Shown: positions 15,629 to 23,373 of the stretch, in pieces
Layout of the letters: the number at the start of each line of letters is the position of its first letter
Numbering within the stretch: the first letter of the stretch is position 1
NCBI RefSeq assembly: GCF_035918015.1
Contig: NZ_CP109132.1
Location: 6,386,001-6,450,000, forward strand
DNA: 64,000 bases
Source of the DNA: Streptomyces sp. NBC_01754
GTDB lineage: Bacteria > Actinomycetota > Actinomycetes > Streptomycetales > Streptomycetaceae
Reading direction: 5' to 3'
Program-made: the position numbers and the translations under genes
Notes under the pieces: model-generated
Database searches by the model: none
Seen by the model: the letters and a program-made list of their open reading frames with translations, nothing else
What the model was told of the DNA's origin: nothing

Positions 15629-18031
15629 GTGAAGAGCCCAACGGTTCGACAGAACCAGTCAAGGAAACACGGTTTCAGAGGCATCGGCGGCGTAGCCGGT
15701 GTGCTCCTGGCCGCATGCATGGGTGCGGGCATGCTCTCCGCACCGAGCCAGGCCGCCGAGGCGCGGTCCCCCCTGGCGAGCACGGTCACCAGCAACGGCG
15801 CGGACGTGGATGCCGCTCCGAGGACGCATGACCCCGACGGGCCGACGGCCCGTCCGCTGACCGCGCCGGCCACGGACGCCGACCACATCGGCTCCGAGGC
15901 CGTCGACCCGTCGCGCCGCGCCCCGCTCTCCGCGTCCAAGGACGCGCTGCGGCGGGACTACGACAGCCCCGAAGACTCAAAGCCCCGCCACCCCGCCCCG
16001 TCCATGAAGGCCGGGAAGGACCGGAAGGCGGTGACGGCCGCCGCAGCGGCGGCGTGCGAGGTCGGCGACTTCACCAGCCGCACCGGAAGCGCCCTGGTCC
16101 AGCAGATCAAGGCATCCACGACCGACTGTGTGAACACCCTCTTCTCGGTCAAGGGGAACGACGGGTACCTCGCCTTCCGCGAGGCCCAGATGGTCACCGT
16201 CGCCGACGCCCTGCGGGACGGCTCGGCCGCCTACCCCGGTGACAGCAGTACCGGTACGCCGCAGTTGGTCCTGTATCTGCGGGCGGGCTACTACGTGCAG
16301 TACTACGACCCGGAGACGGTGGGCACCTACGGGACGGCCCTGCGCACCGCCATCCGCGGCGGACTCGACGCCTTCTTCGCCTCGTCACACTCCTCGGACG
16401 TGACCGACGCCAACGGCGAGACGCTGGCGGAGGCCGTCACCCTGATCGACAGCGCCGAGGAGAACGCCCGCTACCTGTACGTCCTCAAGCGGCTGCTGGC
16501 CGACTACGACTCCTCGTACAACGACTCCTGGTACATGCTCAACGCGGTGAACAACGTGTACACGGTGACATTTCGCGGGCACCAGCTCCCGGAGTTCGTG
16601 AAGGCCGTCGAGGACGACCCCAGCCTGCTCGACGCACTCCGCTCGTTCGCCTCGGACCACCTGGACCTGCTGGGGACCGACCAGTCCTACCTCACGTCGA
16701 ACGCCGGCCGTGAACTCGCCCGGTTCCTCCAGGAGGCATCCCTGCGGACCCAGGTGCGGACGATGGTCACCGACCTGCTCGCCCGGACCTCGATGACCGG
16801 CCGCACCGCGCCGCTCTGGGTCGGCCTCGCCGAGATGACCGACTTCTACGACCGGGCCAACTGCACCGCCTACGGGACCTGCGACCTCGCCGAGCGCCTG
16901 CGCGACGCCGTACTCCCGGTCTCCTTCACCTGCAGCAGCAGTATCCGCATCATCGCCCAGCAGATGACCGCCGACGAACTCGCGGCGAGCTGCACGAGCC
17001 TCCGCGAGCAGGACGCCTACTTCCACCGCATAGCCAAGGACGACGGCCCTGTCGCACAGGACGGCAACTCCACCATCGAAGTGGTGGCGTTCGACTCCAG
17101 CACCGACTACCAGACGTACGCCGGAGCGATCTACGGCATCGACACCAACAACGGCGGGATGTACCTGGAAGGCGACCCCGCCGCCGCCGGGAACCAGCCC
17201 CGGTTCATCGCGTACGAGGCCGAGTGGGTCCGCCCGGAGTTCCAGATCTGGAACCTCAACCACGAGTACACCCACTACCTCGACGGCCGGTTCAACATGT
17301 ACGGCGACTTCGAGGCCGGCATCAGCACGCCGACCATCTGGTGGATCGAGGGCTTCGCGGAGTACGTCTCCTACTCCTACCGCGATGTCACATACGACGC
17401 GGCCCTCGAGCAGGCCGGAGCACAGACCTACACCCTGCGGACACTGTTCGACACCACTTACGAGAACGCCGACCAGACCCGCGTCTACAACTGGGGCTAC
17501 CTGGCGGTGAGATACATGCTCCAGTCCCACCGGGCCGACGTCGACACGTTGCTGGGCCACTACCGGACCGGTGACTGGGACGCGGCCAGGACCCTGCTCA
17601 CCTCGACCATCGGCACCCGGTACGACGCCGACTGGGCGACGTGGCTGACCGCCTGCGCCTCGGGGGACTGCGGTACGGTCACCACCCCGCCCGACACCAC
17701 CGACGAGTGCACGGGCCAGGACGTCCGGGAACTCGGGCAGGACTGCGCGCGCAGCGGGCTGGCGGCCGCCATCGGCGACTACGTCTACCTGTACCTGTAC
17801 GTCCCGGAGGGCACCGCGCAGCTGGAGATCACCTCGTCCGGCGGCACCGGGGACGCCGATCTCTACTACAGCGCCGACGGCTGGGCCACCACGTCCGGTT
17901 ACACCGACCGCGCCACCGGCAGCGGTAACGCGCACACGCTGAAGATCAGCGCACCGAAGGCCGGTGCGCACTACATCAGCCTCCACGCGGCCGATGGATT
18001 CGACGGAGTGAGCGTCTCCACGGCGTACTGA
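15629..18031 (+). CDS. Secreted M9 family collagenase
   Basis: 800 residues. The N-terminus is a secretion signal: basic start, hydrophobic GGVAGVLLAACMGAGML, then a likely cleavage after Ala near SQAAEA. The zinc-binding motif HEYTHYLDG has H545, E546 and H549; the third ligand is probably a Glu in WWIEGFAEYVSYS. This is the M9 (Clostridium/Vibrio-type) collagenase pattern. A C-terminal PPC-type domain of about 90 residues (VYLYLYVPEGTAQLEI) follows a Thr/Pro linker and may bind substrate or be trimmed off. The enzyme should cut native or denatured collagen outside the cell and so supply the hydroxyproline pathway. The GTG at 15629 follows GGGAGG with six-base spacing. Confidence 0.9.
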   Translation: MKSPTVRQNQSRKHGFRGIGGVAGVLLAACMGAGMLSAPSQAAEARSPLASTVTSNGADVDAAPRTHDPDGPTARPLTAPATDADHIGSEAVDPSRRAPLSASKDALRRDYDSPEDSKPRHPAPSMKAGKDRKAVTAAAAAACEVGDFTSRTGSALVQQIKASTTDCVNTLFSVKGNDGYLAFREAQMVTVADALRDGSAAYPGDSSTGTPQLVLYLRAGYYVQYYDPETVGTYGTALRTAIRGGLDAFFASSHSSDVTDANGETLAEAVTLIDSAEENARYLYVLKRLLADYDSSYNDSWYMLNAVNNVYTVTFRGHQLPEFVKAVEDDPSLLDALRSFASDHLDLLGTDQSYLTSNAGRELARFLQEASLRTQVRTMVTDLLARTSMTGRTAPLWVGLAEMTDFYDRANCTAYGTCDLAERLRDAVLPVSFTCSSSIRIIAQQMTADELAASCTSLREQDAYFHRIAKDDGPVAQDGNSTIEVVAFDSSTDYQTYAGAIYGIDTNNGGMYLEGDPAAAGNQPRFIAYEAEWVRPEFQIWNLNHEYTHYLDGRFNMYGDFEAGISTPTIWWIEGFAEYVSYSYRDVTYDAALEQAGAQTYTLRTLFDTTYENADQTRVYNWGYLAVRYMLQSHRADVDTLLGHYRTGDWDAARTLLTSTIGTRYDADWATWLTACASGDCGTVTTPPDTTDECTGQDVRELGQDCARSGLAAAIGDYVYLYLYVPEGTAQLEITSSGGTGDADLYYSADGWATTSGYTDRATGSGNAHTLKISAPKAGAHYISLHAADGFDGVSVSTAY

Positions 18032-18039
18032 GAGCAGAG

Positions 18040-18069
18040 GGGCACCGGCGCCTCCGGGCGTCGGTGCCC
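18040..18069. terminator. Terminator hairpin between collagenase and barstar genes
   Basis: A 13-bp stem (18040-18052 with 18057-18069, one G-U) closes a TCCG tetraloop. It begins nine bases after the collagenase stop and ends just before the convergent barstar gene, so it can serve both directions. Confidence 0.75.
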
Positions 18070-18084
18070 TGTGCCATGTCACAT
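18070..18084. promoter_or_regulatory. Third exact copy of TGTGCCATGTCACAT, after the collagenase
   Basis: Identical to the copies at 8629 and 10748 but placed downstream of the collagenase terminator, over the stop codon of the convergent barstar gene. A repressor bound here could act as a roadblock or as an auxiliary site for looping. No promoter is evident. Confidence 0.6.
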
Positions 18085-18468
18085 CAGCCGGAGCGCCTCC
18101 GGTCCGGCCCGGTCCTCGATGATCCCGACCAACTGGTCGAAGAGGGTCGGGCCCCGTCCGGCCCGGGCCTCGGCCAGCTCCTGTTCGAGGCGGGCCCGGT
18201 TGGTGGGATCGACGCGGGGGAGCAGGCCCTCCAGCCGGCGGGCGGACTCCTCGTGTCCCAGGGCGCGGGCGGACGCGGCGTGGTCGCGCCACTCGATGAC
18301 GAAGGAGCCGTCGGCCGGGGTGCCGAAGCCGCCGTCCAGGCAGTCCGCGAAGGCGTCGAGGTTGCGGCCGAAGTAGCCACCGGGGCCGTTCACGGCCTCC
18401 CCGATCAGCTCCCAGAAGCGCTCCGGCCCGGTGACCTCGGAACCCTCGATCACATAGGTCGCGGTCAT
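18079..18468 (-). CDS. Barstar-family ribonuclease inhibitor
   Basis: 129 residues with the barstar pattern: an N-terminal strand (TYVIEGSEV), a segment with GPGGYFGRNLDAFADCL, where barstars place the acidic residues that fill the RNase active site, and a terminal helical part. It has no signal peptide, so it should act in the cytoplasm and protect the cell from the RNase encoded upstream. It lies 94 bases downstream of that gene on the same strand. The ATG start at MTATYV is where homology begins. Confidence 0.85.
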   Translation of the reverse strand: MTATYVIEGSEVTGPERFWELIGEAVNGPGGYFGRNLDAFADCLDGGFGTPADGSFVIEWRDHAASARALGHEESARRLEGLLPRVDPTNRARLEQELAEARAGRGPTLFDQLVGIIEDRAGPEALRLM

Positions 18469-18562
18469 ACCGCGAGCGTACAAGAGGTCTCGGGGGGAAC
18501 CCTGGTCCGGTGGTCCGCGCCGCAGGTGGGGGACAACGGCGCGGACCGGACCGGGAGCCGCG

Positions 18563-19018
18563 TCAGCAGCCGTGGTCGACCAGGTCGAAGGACTCGTAGT
18601 GGTCGGCGGTGTAGTAGTCCTCCCGGACCTCGTCACCGGTCACGATCCGGCGGGCCCCACGGGTGTCGGAGCCCGGGGTGACCACGGTGTACTCGTGGTA
18701 GTAGCCCGACGAGCGGCTCGGCAGGATGCCCTCCCGGTTCTGGAACACGGTGCCGTCCTGGTCGTACGGGAACGGGCCGCCCGCCTCGATGAGGTCGAGC
18801 GTGTGATGTGCCTGGGACGGCAGCGCGGAGTAGCAGACGCTGCCGACCGCGGTGACGGAGACGGTGGTGGCGGGGGAGACGGTGGACGCGGTGACCGCGG
18901 CCGAGGCGGTGACGGAGGGAAGGGGAACCGCGGCCGCGGGGCCGGGACCCGCGGCGAAGAGGACGGACAGGAGGGCGGCTGCGCCGCCGAGCGTGGTGAT
19001 CCGTGGGGGGATGCGCAT
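18563..19018 (-). CDS. Secreted guanyl-specific ribonuclease, RNase Sa type
   Basis: 151 residues with a signal peptide (MRIPPRITTLGG then a hydrophobic run to AAAVP) and a C-terminal catalytic domain of about 100 residues that closely follows RNase Sa of Streptomyces. Visible landmarks are VCYSALPSQA, GPFPYDQDG, NRE (general base Glu), YHEYTVVTPG, RGARRI and DHYESF (general acid His). Two cysteines, one near the start of the mature domain and one at the last residue, should form the family disulphide. The enzyme cuts RNA after guanosine outside the cell. It precedes its likely inhibitor, a barstar homologue. An ATG three codons upstream is an alternative start. Confidence 0.9.
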   Translation of the reverse strand: MRIPPRITTLGGAAALLSVLFAAGPGPAAAVPLPSVTASAAVTASTVSPATTVSVTAVGSVCYSALPSQAHHTLDLIEAGGPFPYDQDGTVFQNREGILPSRSSGYYHEYTVVTPGSDTRGARRIVTGDEVREDYYTADHYESFDLVDHGC

Positions 19019-19297
19019 ACCCACCATGATGACGCGCGTAGACACCACTCCGTCAACGCCGCCTCGTGTGAAGGTTCTGAGAGCCATTCGTAAACGCCCG
19101 CGCCTCATGTCCCTTGGTGCACCCAGCGGTTGGGCGGGCGCGTGTTCACCTCTTGGCGTCGCGGAACGCGTGGCGGCCCGTCAGCGGGGCATGCATCCCG
19201 TGACGGTGTTCGACAACTGACGGAACGACGGACCTACCGAGGGGGACGCATCGACGTGTGGGCGGGGGACAGGACGAAGCGGCAGGAGGGTTCACCG

Positions 19298-19681
19298 GTG
19301 ACACTGCACCGAAGACTCGGGCACGCCGATCTGCCGGCCGTGGGGGAGGTGCGTGGCGCGCTGCGGGAGTTCCTGCGGCACCGCTCGGGCCCCGAGGAGA
19401 CCGACACCGCCGAGCTGCTGCTGAGCGAACTGGTGACGAACGCGCTGATCCACACCCGCAACGGTGCTGCGGTCACGGTGACTTCGGCACCCGGACGGCT
19501 GCGCGTGGAGGTGCGCGACTTCGTGACGAGGCAGGCGCCCGCACCGTACGTACCGAACGCCGACGACGGTACGCACGGCCGGGGACTGCTCCTCGTGCGG
19601 AGCCTGGCGGACTCCTGGGGAGTCACGGCGCAGGCGCTGGGCAAGGTGGTGTGGTTCGAGCTGACGGGTGAGAAGCCCTGA
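19298..19681 (+). CDS. ATP-binding protein, anti-sigma-factor kinase type (HATPase_c)
   Basis: 127 residues with a GHKL ATP-binding fold: N-box ELVTNALIHT and G-box GTHGRGLLLVRS. Such short stand-alone proteins (RsbW/SpoIIAB-like) are numerous in Streptomyces; some bind sigma factors, others have unknown partners. No anti-anti-sigma partner is adjacent. The GTG start follows AGGAGG with eight-base spacing. Confidence 0.8.
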   Translation: MTLHRRLGHADLPAVGEVRGALREFLRHRSGPEETDTAELLLSELVTNALIHTRNGAAVTVTSAPGRLRVEVRDFVTRQAPAPYVPNADDGTHGRGLLLVRSLADSWGVTAQALGKVVWFELTGEKP

Positions 19682-19744
19682 GGTGCACGGAAGCGGTGCA
19701 CGGGGCACGGGCCACCGGGCACTCGGCACCGCGCACCGGGGTTC

Positions 19745-20827
19745 TCAGCCGAACTGCTCCTCCAGATCCTTGAGTTTCTGCTCGAGCGAGTCGAGCCGGG
19801 GCAGGCTCTGGGTGTCGTCCTCGGCGGTGAGATCGACGGTTGCCGGGTCACCGCCGGGGTGCTGTGCCGAAGTACTCCTGGAGGGCGGGCCGTTCACGGC
19901 TTGCAGGGACGGCCGGGGGCGCAGGGGCAGCTGTCCCTGCTCTGTTATGGCAGGCTCCGAGACGGCCGGTGCGCCGCCGCCCGCCGGTGCGATGGCCTGG
20001 ACGTCCACCTGGTGGCCGCCCCGGCCGCCGCGCCCCCAGGCGCGGTTCTGCCGGTTGAGGGCCTTGATCCGGGCCCGGTCCAGCTTCACCTGGTCCCTTC
20101 TGCGGTGCCGGTCCTGTTCCTTCGTCCGGCGGTCCTCGCGCACCTCGTCGACCGCCTCGTCCAGGGTGCGCACACCTTCCAGGAGCATCAGCGACCAGGC
20201 GCCGAAGGTCTCCCTGGGTGCCCGCAGCCACCGCACCATCCGGATCTGGGGCAGCGGCCGGGGCACCAAACCCTGCTCACGCAGGGCGGCCCGGCGGGTC
20301 TGCTTCAGCGCGCGGTCGAAGAGCACCGCCGCCGAGAGCGACATCCCGGCGAAGAAATGCGGAGCACCCGCGTGGTCCATCCCGCGCGGGGCGTGCACCC
20401 AGTTGAACCAGGCCGCGGCACCGGCGAACGTCCACACCAGCAGCCGGGACCCCAGAGCGGCGTCGCCGTGGCTGGCCTCGCGCACCGCGAGAACCGAGCA
20501 GAACATGGCGGCACCGTCGAGCCCGAACGGCACGAGGTACTCCCAGCCCCCGGAGAGGCTGAGGTTTTGCCGGCCGAAGCCGACGAGCCCGTGGAAGGAG
20601 AGGGCGGCGGCCACCGCGGCACAGCAGAACAGCAGTACGTAGGAGGCGCTGGCGTACAGCGCCTCCTTGCGCCTGCGGCGTTCCTCGCTGCGTTCCCAGC
20701 TGTCGTCGGCCGCGGCCTTCTCAGCGGCGCGCTTGCCGCGCGCGACCACCGTCACCGCCGCCATGACCCCCACGAGCAGCACGGCGCCCGGAAGCAGCCA
20801 GTCAAGCGATATGTCGGTCAGTCTCAT
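19745..20827 (-). CDS. DUF2637 family membrane protein
   Basis: 360 residues. One membrane helix at the N-terminus is followed by a basic, charged stretch (WERSEERRRRKEA) and about four more helices (SYVLLFCCAAVAAALSF onwards). The C-terminal 150 residues are soluble, basic, then Gly/Pro-rich, ending in a short coiled-coil-like helix (LEQKLKDLEEQFG). DUF2637 proteins are typical of actinomycetes, and some relate to the SpdB-type spread proteins of conjugative plasmids. No transfer genes are nearby, so a plasmid origin is not supported. Confidence 0.75.
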   Translation of the reverse strand: MRLTDISLDWLLPGAVLLVGVMAAVTVVARGKRAAEKAAADDSWERSEERRRRKEALYASASYVLLFCCAAVAAALSFHGLVGFGRQNLSLSGGWEYLVPFGLDGAAMFCSVLAVREASHGDAALGSRLLVWTFAGAAAWFNWVHAPRGMDHAGAPHFFAGMSLSAAVLFDRALKQTRRAALREQGLVPRPLPQIRMVRWLRAPRETFGAWSLMLLEGVRTLDEAVDEVREDRRTKEQDRHRRRDQVKLDRARIKALNRQNRAWGRGGRGGHQVDVQAIAPAGGGAPAVSEPAITEQGQLPLRPRPSLQAVNGPPSRSTSAQHPGGDPATVDLTAEDDTQSLPRLDSLEQKLKDLEEQFG

Positions 20828-21044
20828 GCGCGGTCCCTTGCGTCACGTAGGGCGTTTCGGGCGCCATCGTGACGGAAAGACCGTCCCGTTCAGGGGTTTT
20901 CGGGGTAAGTGAACGCCATCGGGGAAGTGGGTGTCACCGATGGGCGGAATCTTCTCGAACACCTGCAAGGGGCATCGTTGCTGCGTTCGAGCAAGGGTCA
21001 CCCGGACGGGCGGCATGGAGTCCGGGACGACGGTGGTGCGGGCC

Positions 21045-21893
21045 TCAGGGGGCAGGCGTCAGCTTCCGGACACGCTCGGCGTCGCAGGTTCGCGGACAGG
21101 TCACACAGGTGTCCTCGGGCCGCAGCGTGTAGAAGAGACAGCAGCTCGCCCGGTCCCGGGTGGGGAGCGACTCCCCGTCCGGCCCGGTCAGCTCACGGAA
21201 ACCAGCGGTGCCCACGTAGGGCCGGGTGGTGCCGGGAAGCAGCAGCTCCAGCTCGGTCATCGCACGCCTCTCCGCGCCGAGCAGATGGGCGATGTACCAG
21301 AGGCCTTCGACGACCTCGTCCGTCGCCATGCCCCACAGCGCCCGCTTGCCTCGGCGCATACGCGGCCGGAAGCCGTCGAGCACCGGCTCGATGTGCTCCG
21401 CGACGGCGGCGAGGACCTCCGACCGCAGCGCCGCCTCGTCGGCGACCACCCGGGCACCGGGCAGTCCCGCGGCCGGGTCGTCCGGCAGACAGGAGAACTC
21501 GGGCACCCGCACGGTCAAACGGCCCAGCGCCCGGTGGAACGACACGCCCTCCACGGGGATCCGCGGCACCCGGCGGTCCAGGAACCACGGCAGCGTCACC
21601 AGCAGGCAGGCGGGCCAGGCGTAACGGTGCAGCCCGAAGCTGGCCACCACGTCGGGGCGGGCCCGCGTGCCGTAGTCCCGGAGCACCTGGGCCTCGTCGA
21701 AGGCCAGGAAGGTGTCCAGGGCCTCGCCGCCCGCCGCGAGCTCCGCCGCGCCGACCCAGCCGTCGCCGGAGGGCGGTGCCGTGCCGTCGGCGAGCACCTC
21801 GGCGCGCAGTCCGGCGAACACCTCGGTCAGGCGCGCGTACGCCGGCGCCACGGGGGACGGGGCGCGGGTGGCGAGCAGTGCGGGGACGGCCAT
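21045..21893 (-). CDS. FhuF-like [2Fe-2S] siderophore-iron reductase
   Basis: 282 residues with a C-terminal cysteine cluster (SCCLFYTLRPEDTCVTCPRTC) of the FhuF type: two adjacent cysteines, a spacer of ten, then C-x2-C. These proteins reduce ferric siderophores in the cytoplasm to release iron. A perfect iron-box-like dyad just upstream supports control by a DtxR/IdeR-type repressor. The ATG start is taken at MAVPALLATR. No siderophore transport genes are adjacent. Confidence 0.8.
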   Translation of the reverse strand: MAVPALLATRAPSPVAPAYARLTEVFAGLRAEVLADGTAPPSGDGWVGAAELAAGGEALDTFLAFDEAQVLRDYGTRARPDVVASFGLHRYAWPACLLVTLPWFLDRRVPRIPVEGVSFHRALGRLTVRVPEFSCLPDDPAAGLPGARVVADEAALRSEVLAAVAEHIEPVLDGFRPRMRRGKRALWGMATDEVVEGLWYIAHLLGAERRAMTELELLLPGTTRPYVGTAGFRELTGPDGESLPTRDRASCCLFYTLRPEDTCVTCPRTCDAERVRKLTPAP

Positions 21894-21920
21894 GCAGAGA
21901 CCACCGAATCACGATCGTTT

Positions 21921-21939
21921 ACAGGTAAGCCTTACCTTA
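21921..21939 (-). promoter_or_regulatory. Iron box (DmdR/IdeR-type operator)
   Basis: AGGTAAG-C-CTTACCT (21923-21937) is a perfect 7-1-7 palindrome resembling the actinobacterial iron-box consensus. It lies about 30 bases before the FhuF-like start codon. Under iron sufficiency DmdR1-type repressors would bind here. Confidence 0.8.
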
Positions 21940-22037
21940 CCCGAATGGATCGGTGTTTGAACTGCGGTCCGCTCCGCCTATCGTGCACACAGGGTCGGGC
22001 GCAGGCGAGCCGGACCCGTCAGTACGAGGAGGCGCCG

Positions 22038-22823
22038 GTGGAGCAGGCAGACGCGCGTGAGGGCGTTCGGCCGTCGGCGCCGTACGCCTCCGGGGGATCC
22101 CCGCCGCAGGTCCGGGGGCGGGCCCTGATGATCGCCCGGGTGCCCGAACAGGCACGCGGGGAGCACACCCACGGCGAGCCGCCCGCGCCCCGGGCGGTGC
22201 GGCGGCATTCCGTGCGCGGCCAGATCCTGGAGGCGTTGCGGGCCGCTCTGGCCGGCGGCGAACTGGCCCCTGGGCAGGTCTACTCCGCCCCTGCGCTCGC
22301 GGCCCGCTTCGGTGTCTCCGCCACACCGGTCCGCGAGGCGATGCAGCAACTGGCGGTCGAGGGCGCGGTCGAGGTCGTACCGAACCGGGGCTTCCGGGTC
22401 AGCGAACGCGGCCCGCGCGAACTGGCCCAGCTCGCCGAGGTGCGCGCGCTGATCGAGGTCCCGGTGATCCTGCGGCTGGCCCGTACGGTCCCGGCCGGGC
22501 GCTGGAACCCCCTGCGCCCACTGGCCGAGGCGACGGTCGTGGCGGCCGCGACCGGGGACCCGGCGAGCTACGCGGAGTCCGACCGGGCCTTTCACCGGGC
22601 CGTCCTGGCCCTTTCCGGGAACGAGCAGCTGGTGGAGGTCGCGGGCGACCTCCACCGCCGGTCCCAGTGGCCCCTGGTCAGCGGTCCCGGTCCCACCTGC
22701 CGCCGGGCGGACCTGTCGGCCGACGCGTCCGAACACATCGCGCTCCTGGACGCGTTCATCGCCCGGGACCCGGACGCGGTGCGTCGCGTGGTGCGCGCGC
22801 ACTTCCAGGACGCGTCGGGCTGA
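22038..22823 (+). CDS. GntR/FCD transcriptional regulator, paralogue of the hydroxyproline regulator
   Basis: 261 residues. After about 50 poorly ordered residues comes a winged helix-turn-helix (SAPALAARFGVSATPVREAM) nearly identical in its recognition region to that of the regulator at 12981, then an FCD domain (DRAFHRAVL and SEHIALLD). The GTG start has GAGGAGG five bases upstream and lies about 100 bases from the iron box. It probably binds a similar DNA site; its target and effector are unknown. Confidence 0.8.
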   Translation: MEQADAREGVRPSAPYASGGSPPQVRGRALMIARVPEQARGEHTHGEPPAPRAVRRHSVRGQILEALRAALAGGELAPGQVYSAPALAARFGVSATPVREAMQQLAVEGAVEVVPNRGFRVSERGPRELAQLAEVRALIEVPVILRLARTVPAGRWNPLRPLAEATVVAAATGDPASYAESDRAFHRAVLALSGNEQLVEVAGDLHRRSQWPLVSGPGPTCRRADLSADASEHIALLDAFIARDPDAVRRVVRAHFQDASG

Positions 22824-22933
22824 CCGTCGGCACCGCGAGGTGCCGACGCCGTGTCAGCCCCGTGACCTGCGGTGGACAGGGTGTGCCCTCGGTCGCCCGG
22901 GCGCATCCCGGGTGGGATGTGGGGGGAGTGGGC

Positions 22934-23341
22934 GTGCGGGAGAAGTACACGGCGCGGCGGGGTGTGCACCGGCGTGTGCGCGAGGTGGCGACGGCGGCGG
23001 TACTCGCGTGTTCGCGGCGGCCGGATGTTCCGCCGGGAGCACGCAGCAGATCCCGGCGAGCGGCGTCAGCACGTCACCGTCCGTGGGCGCCCCGGCCACC
23101 GTTTCCGCCCCGCCCGATCCCTCCGCCGTTTCCCCCGTGGAGCGTCCGCCCGCGCCGCCGAAGTCGCCCGTCGTACCGCCGAGGCGGGACGCGGGTGGTC
23201 CGGCGGGCCGGTCGTGGACGTACCGCAGAACCCGAACCGGGCCCGAACCCACCGTCGGCGGCCCCGCCCCGTCCGTCCCCGGTGCCGGAGTGGACGGACG
23301 CCGGATGGAAGCCGGGCGACCCGGTGGAGGACCGCACCTGA
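22934..23341 (+). pseudogene. Probable lipoprotein gene disrupted by frameshifts
   Basis: A GTG at 22934 with a GGGGGGA ribosome site opens a lipoprotein-like signal (MREKYTARRG, then VREVATAAVLA). The next part of the signal, VFAAAGCSAGS with a lipobox Cys, is in another frame, as if one base were lost near 23010. Proline-rich sequence continues in that second frame, while a plausible C-terminus (EWTDAGWKPGDPVEDRT, stop at 23341) is back in the first. I read this as a decayed or wrongly sequenced secreted lipoprotein gene of about 135 codons. No family is recognised. The rest of the 22824-23373 gap holds nothing else clear. Confidence 0.45.
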
Positions 23342-23373
23342 CGGCTCGGGAAGGCGAGCGGCGGTGAACGGGG

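Noticed and set aside
19745..20827. DUF2637 protein as a sign of an integrated conjugative plasmid
   Set aside because: No integrase, replication, transfer gene, tRNA or attachment repeats are nearby.
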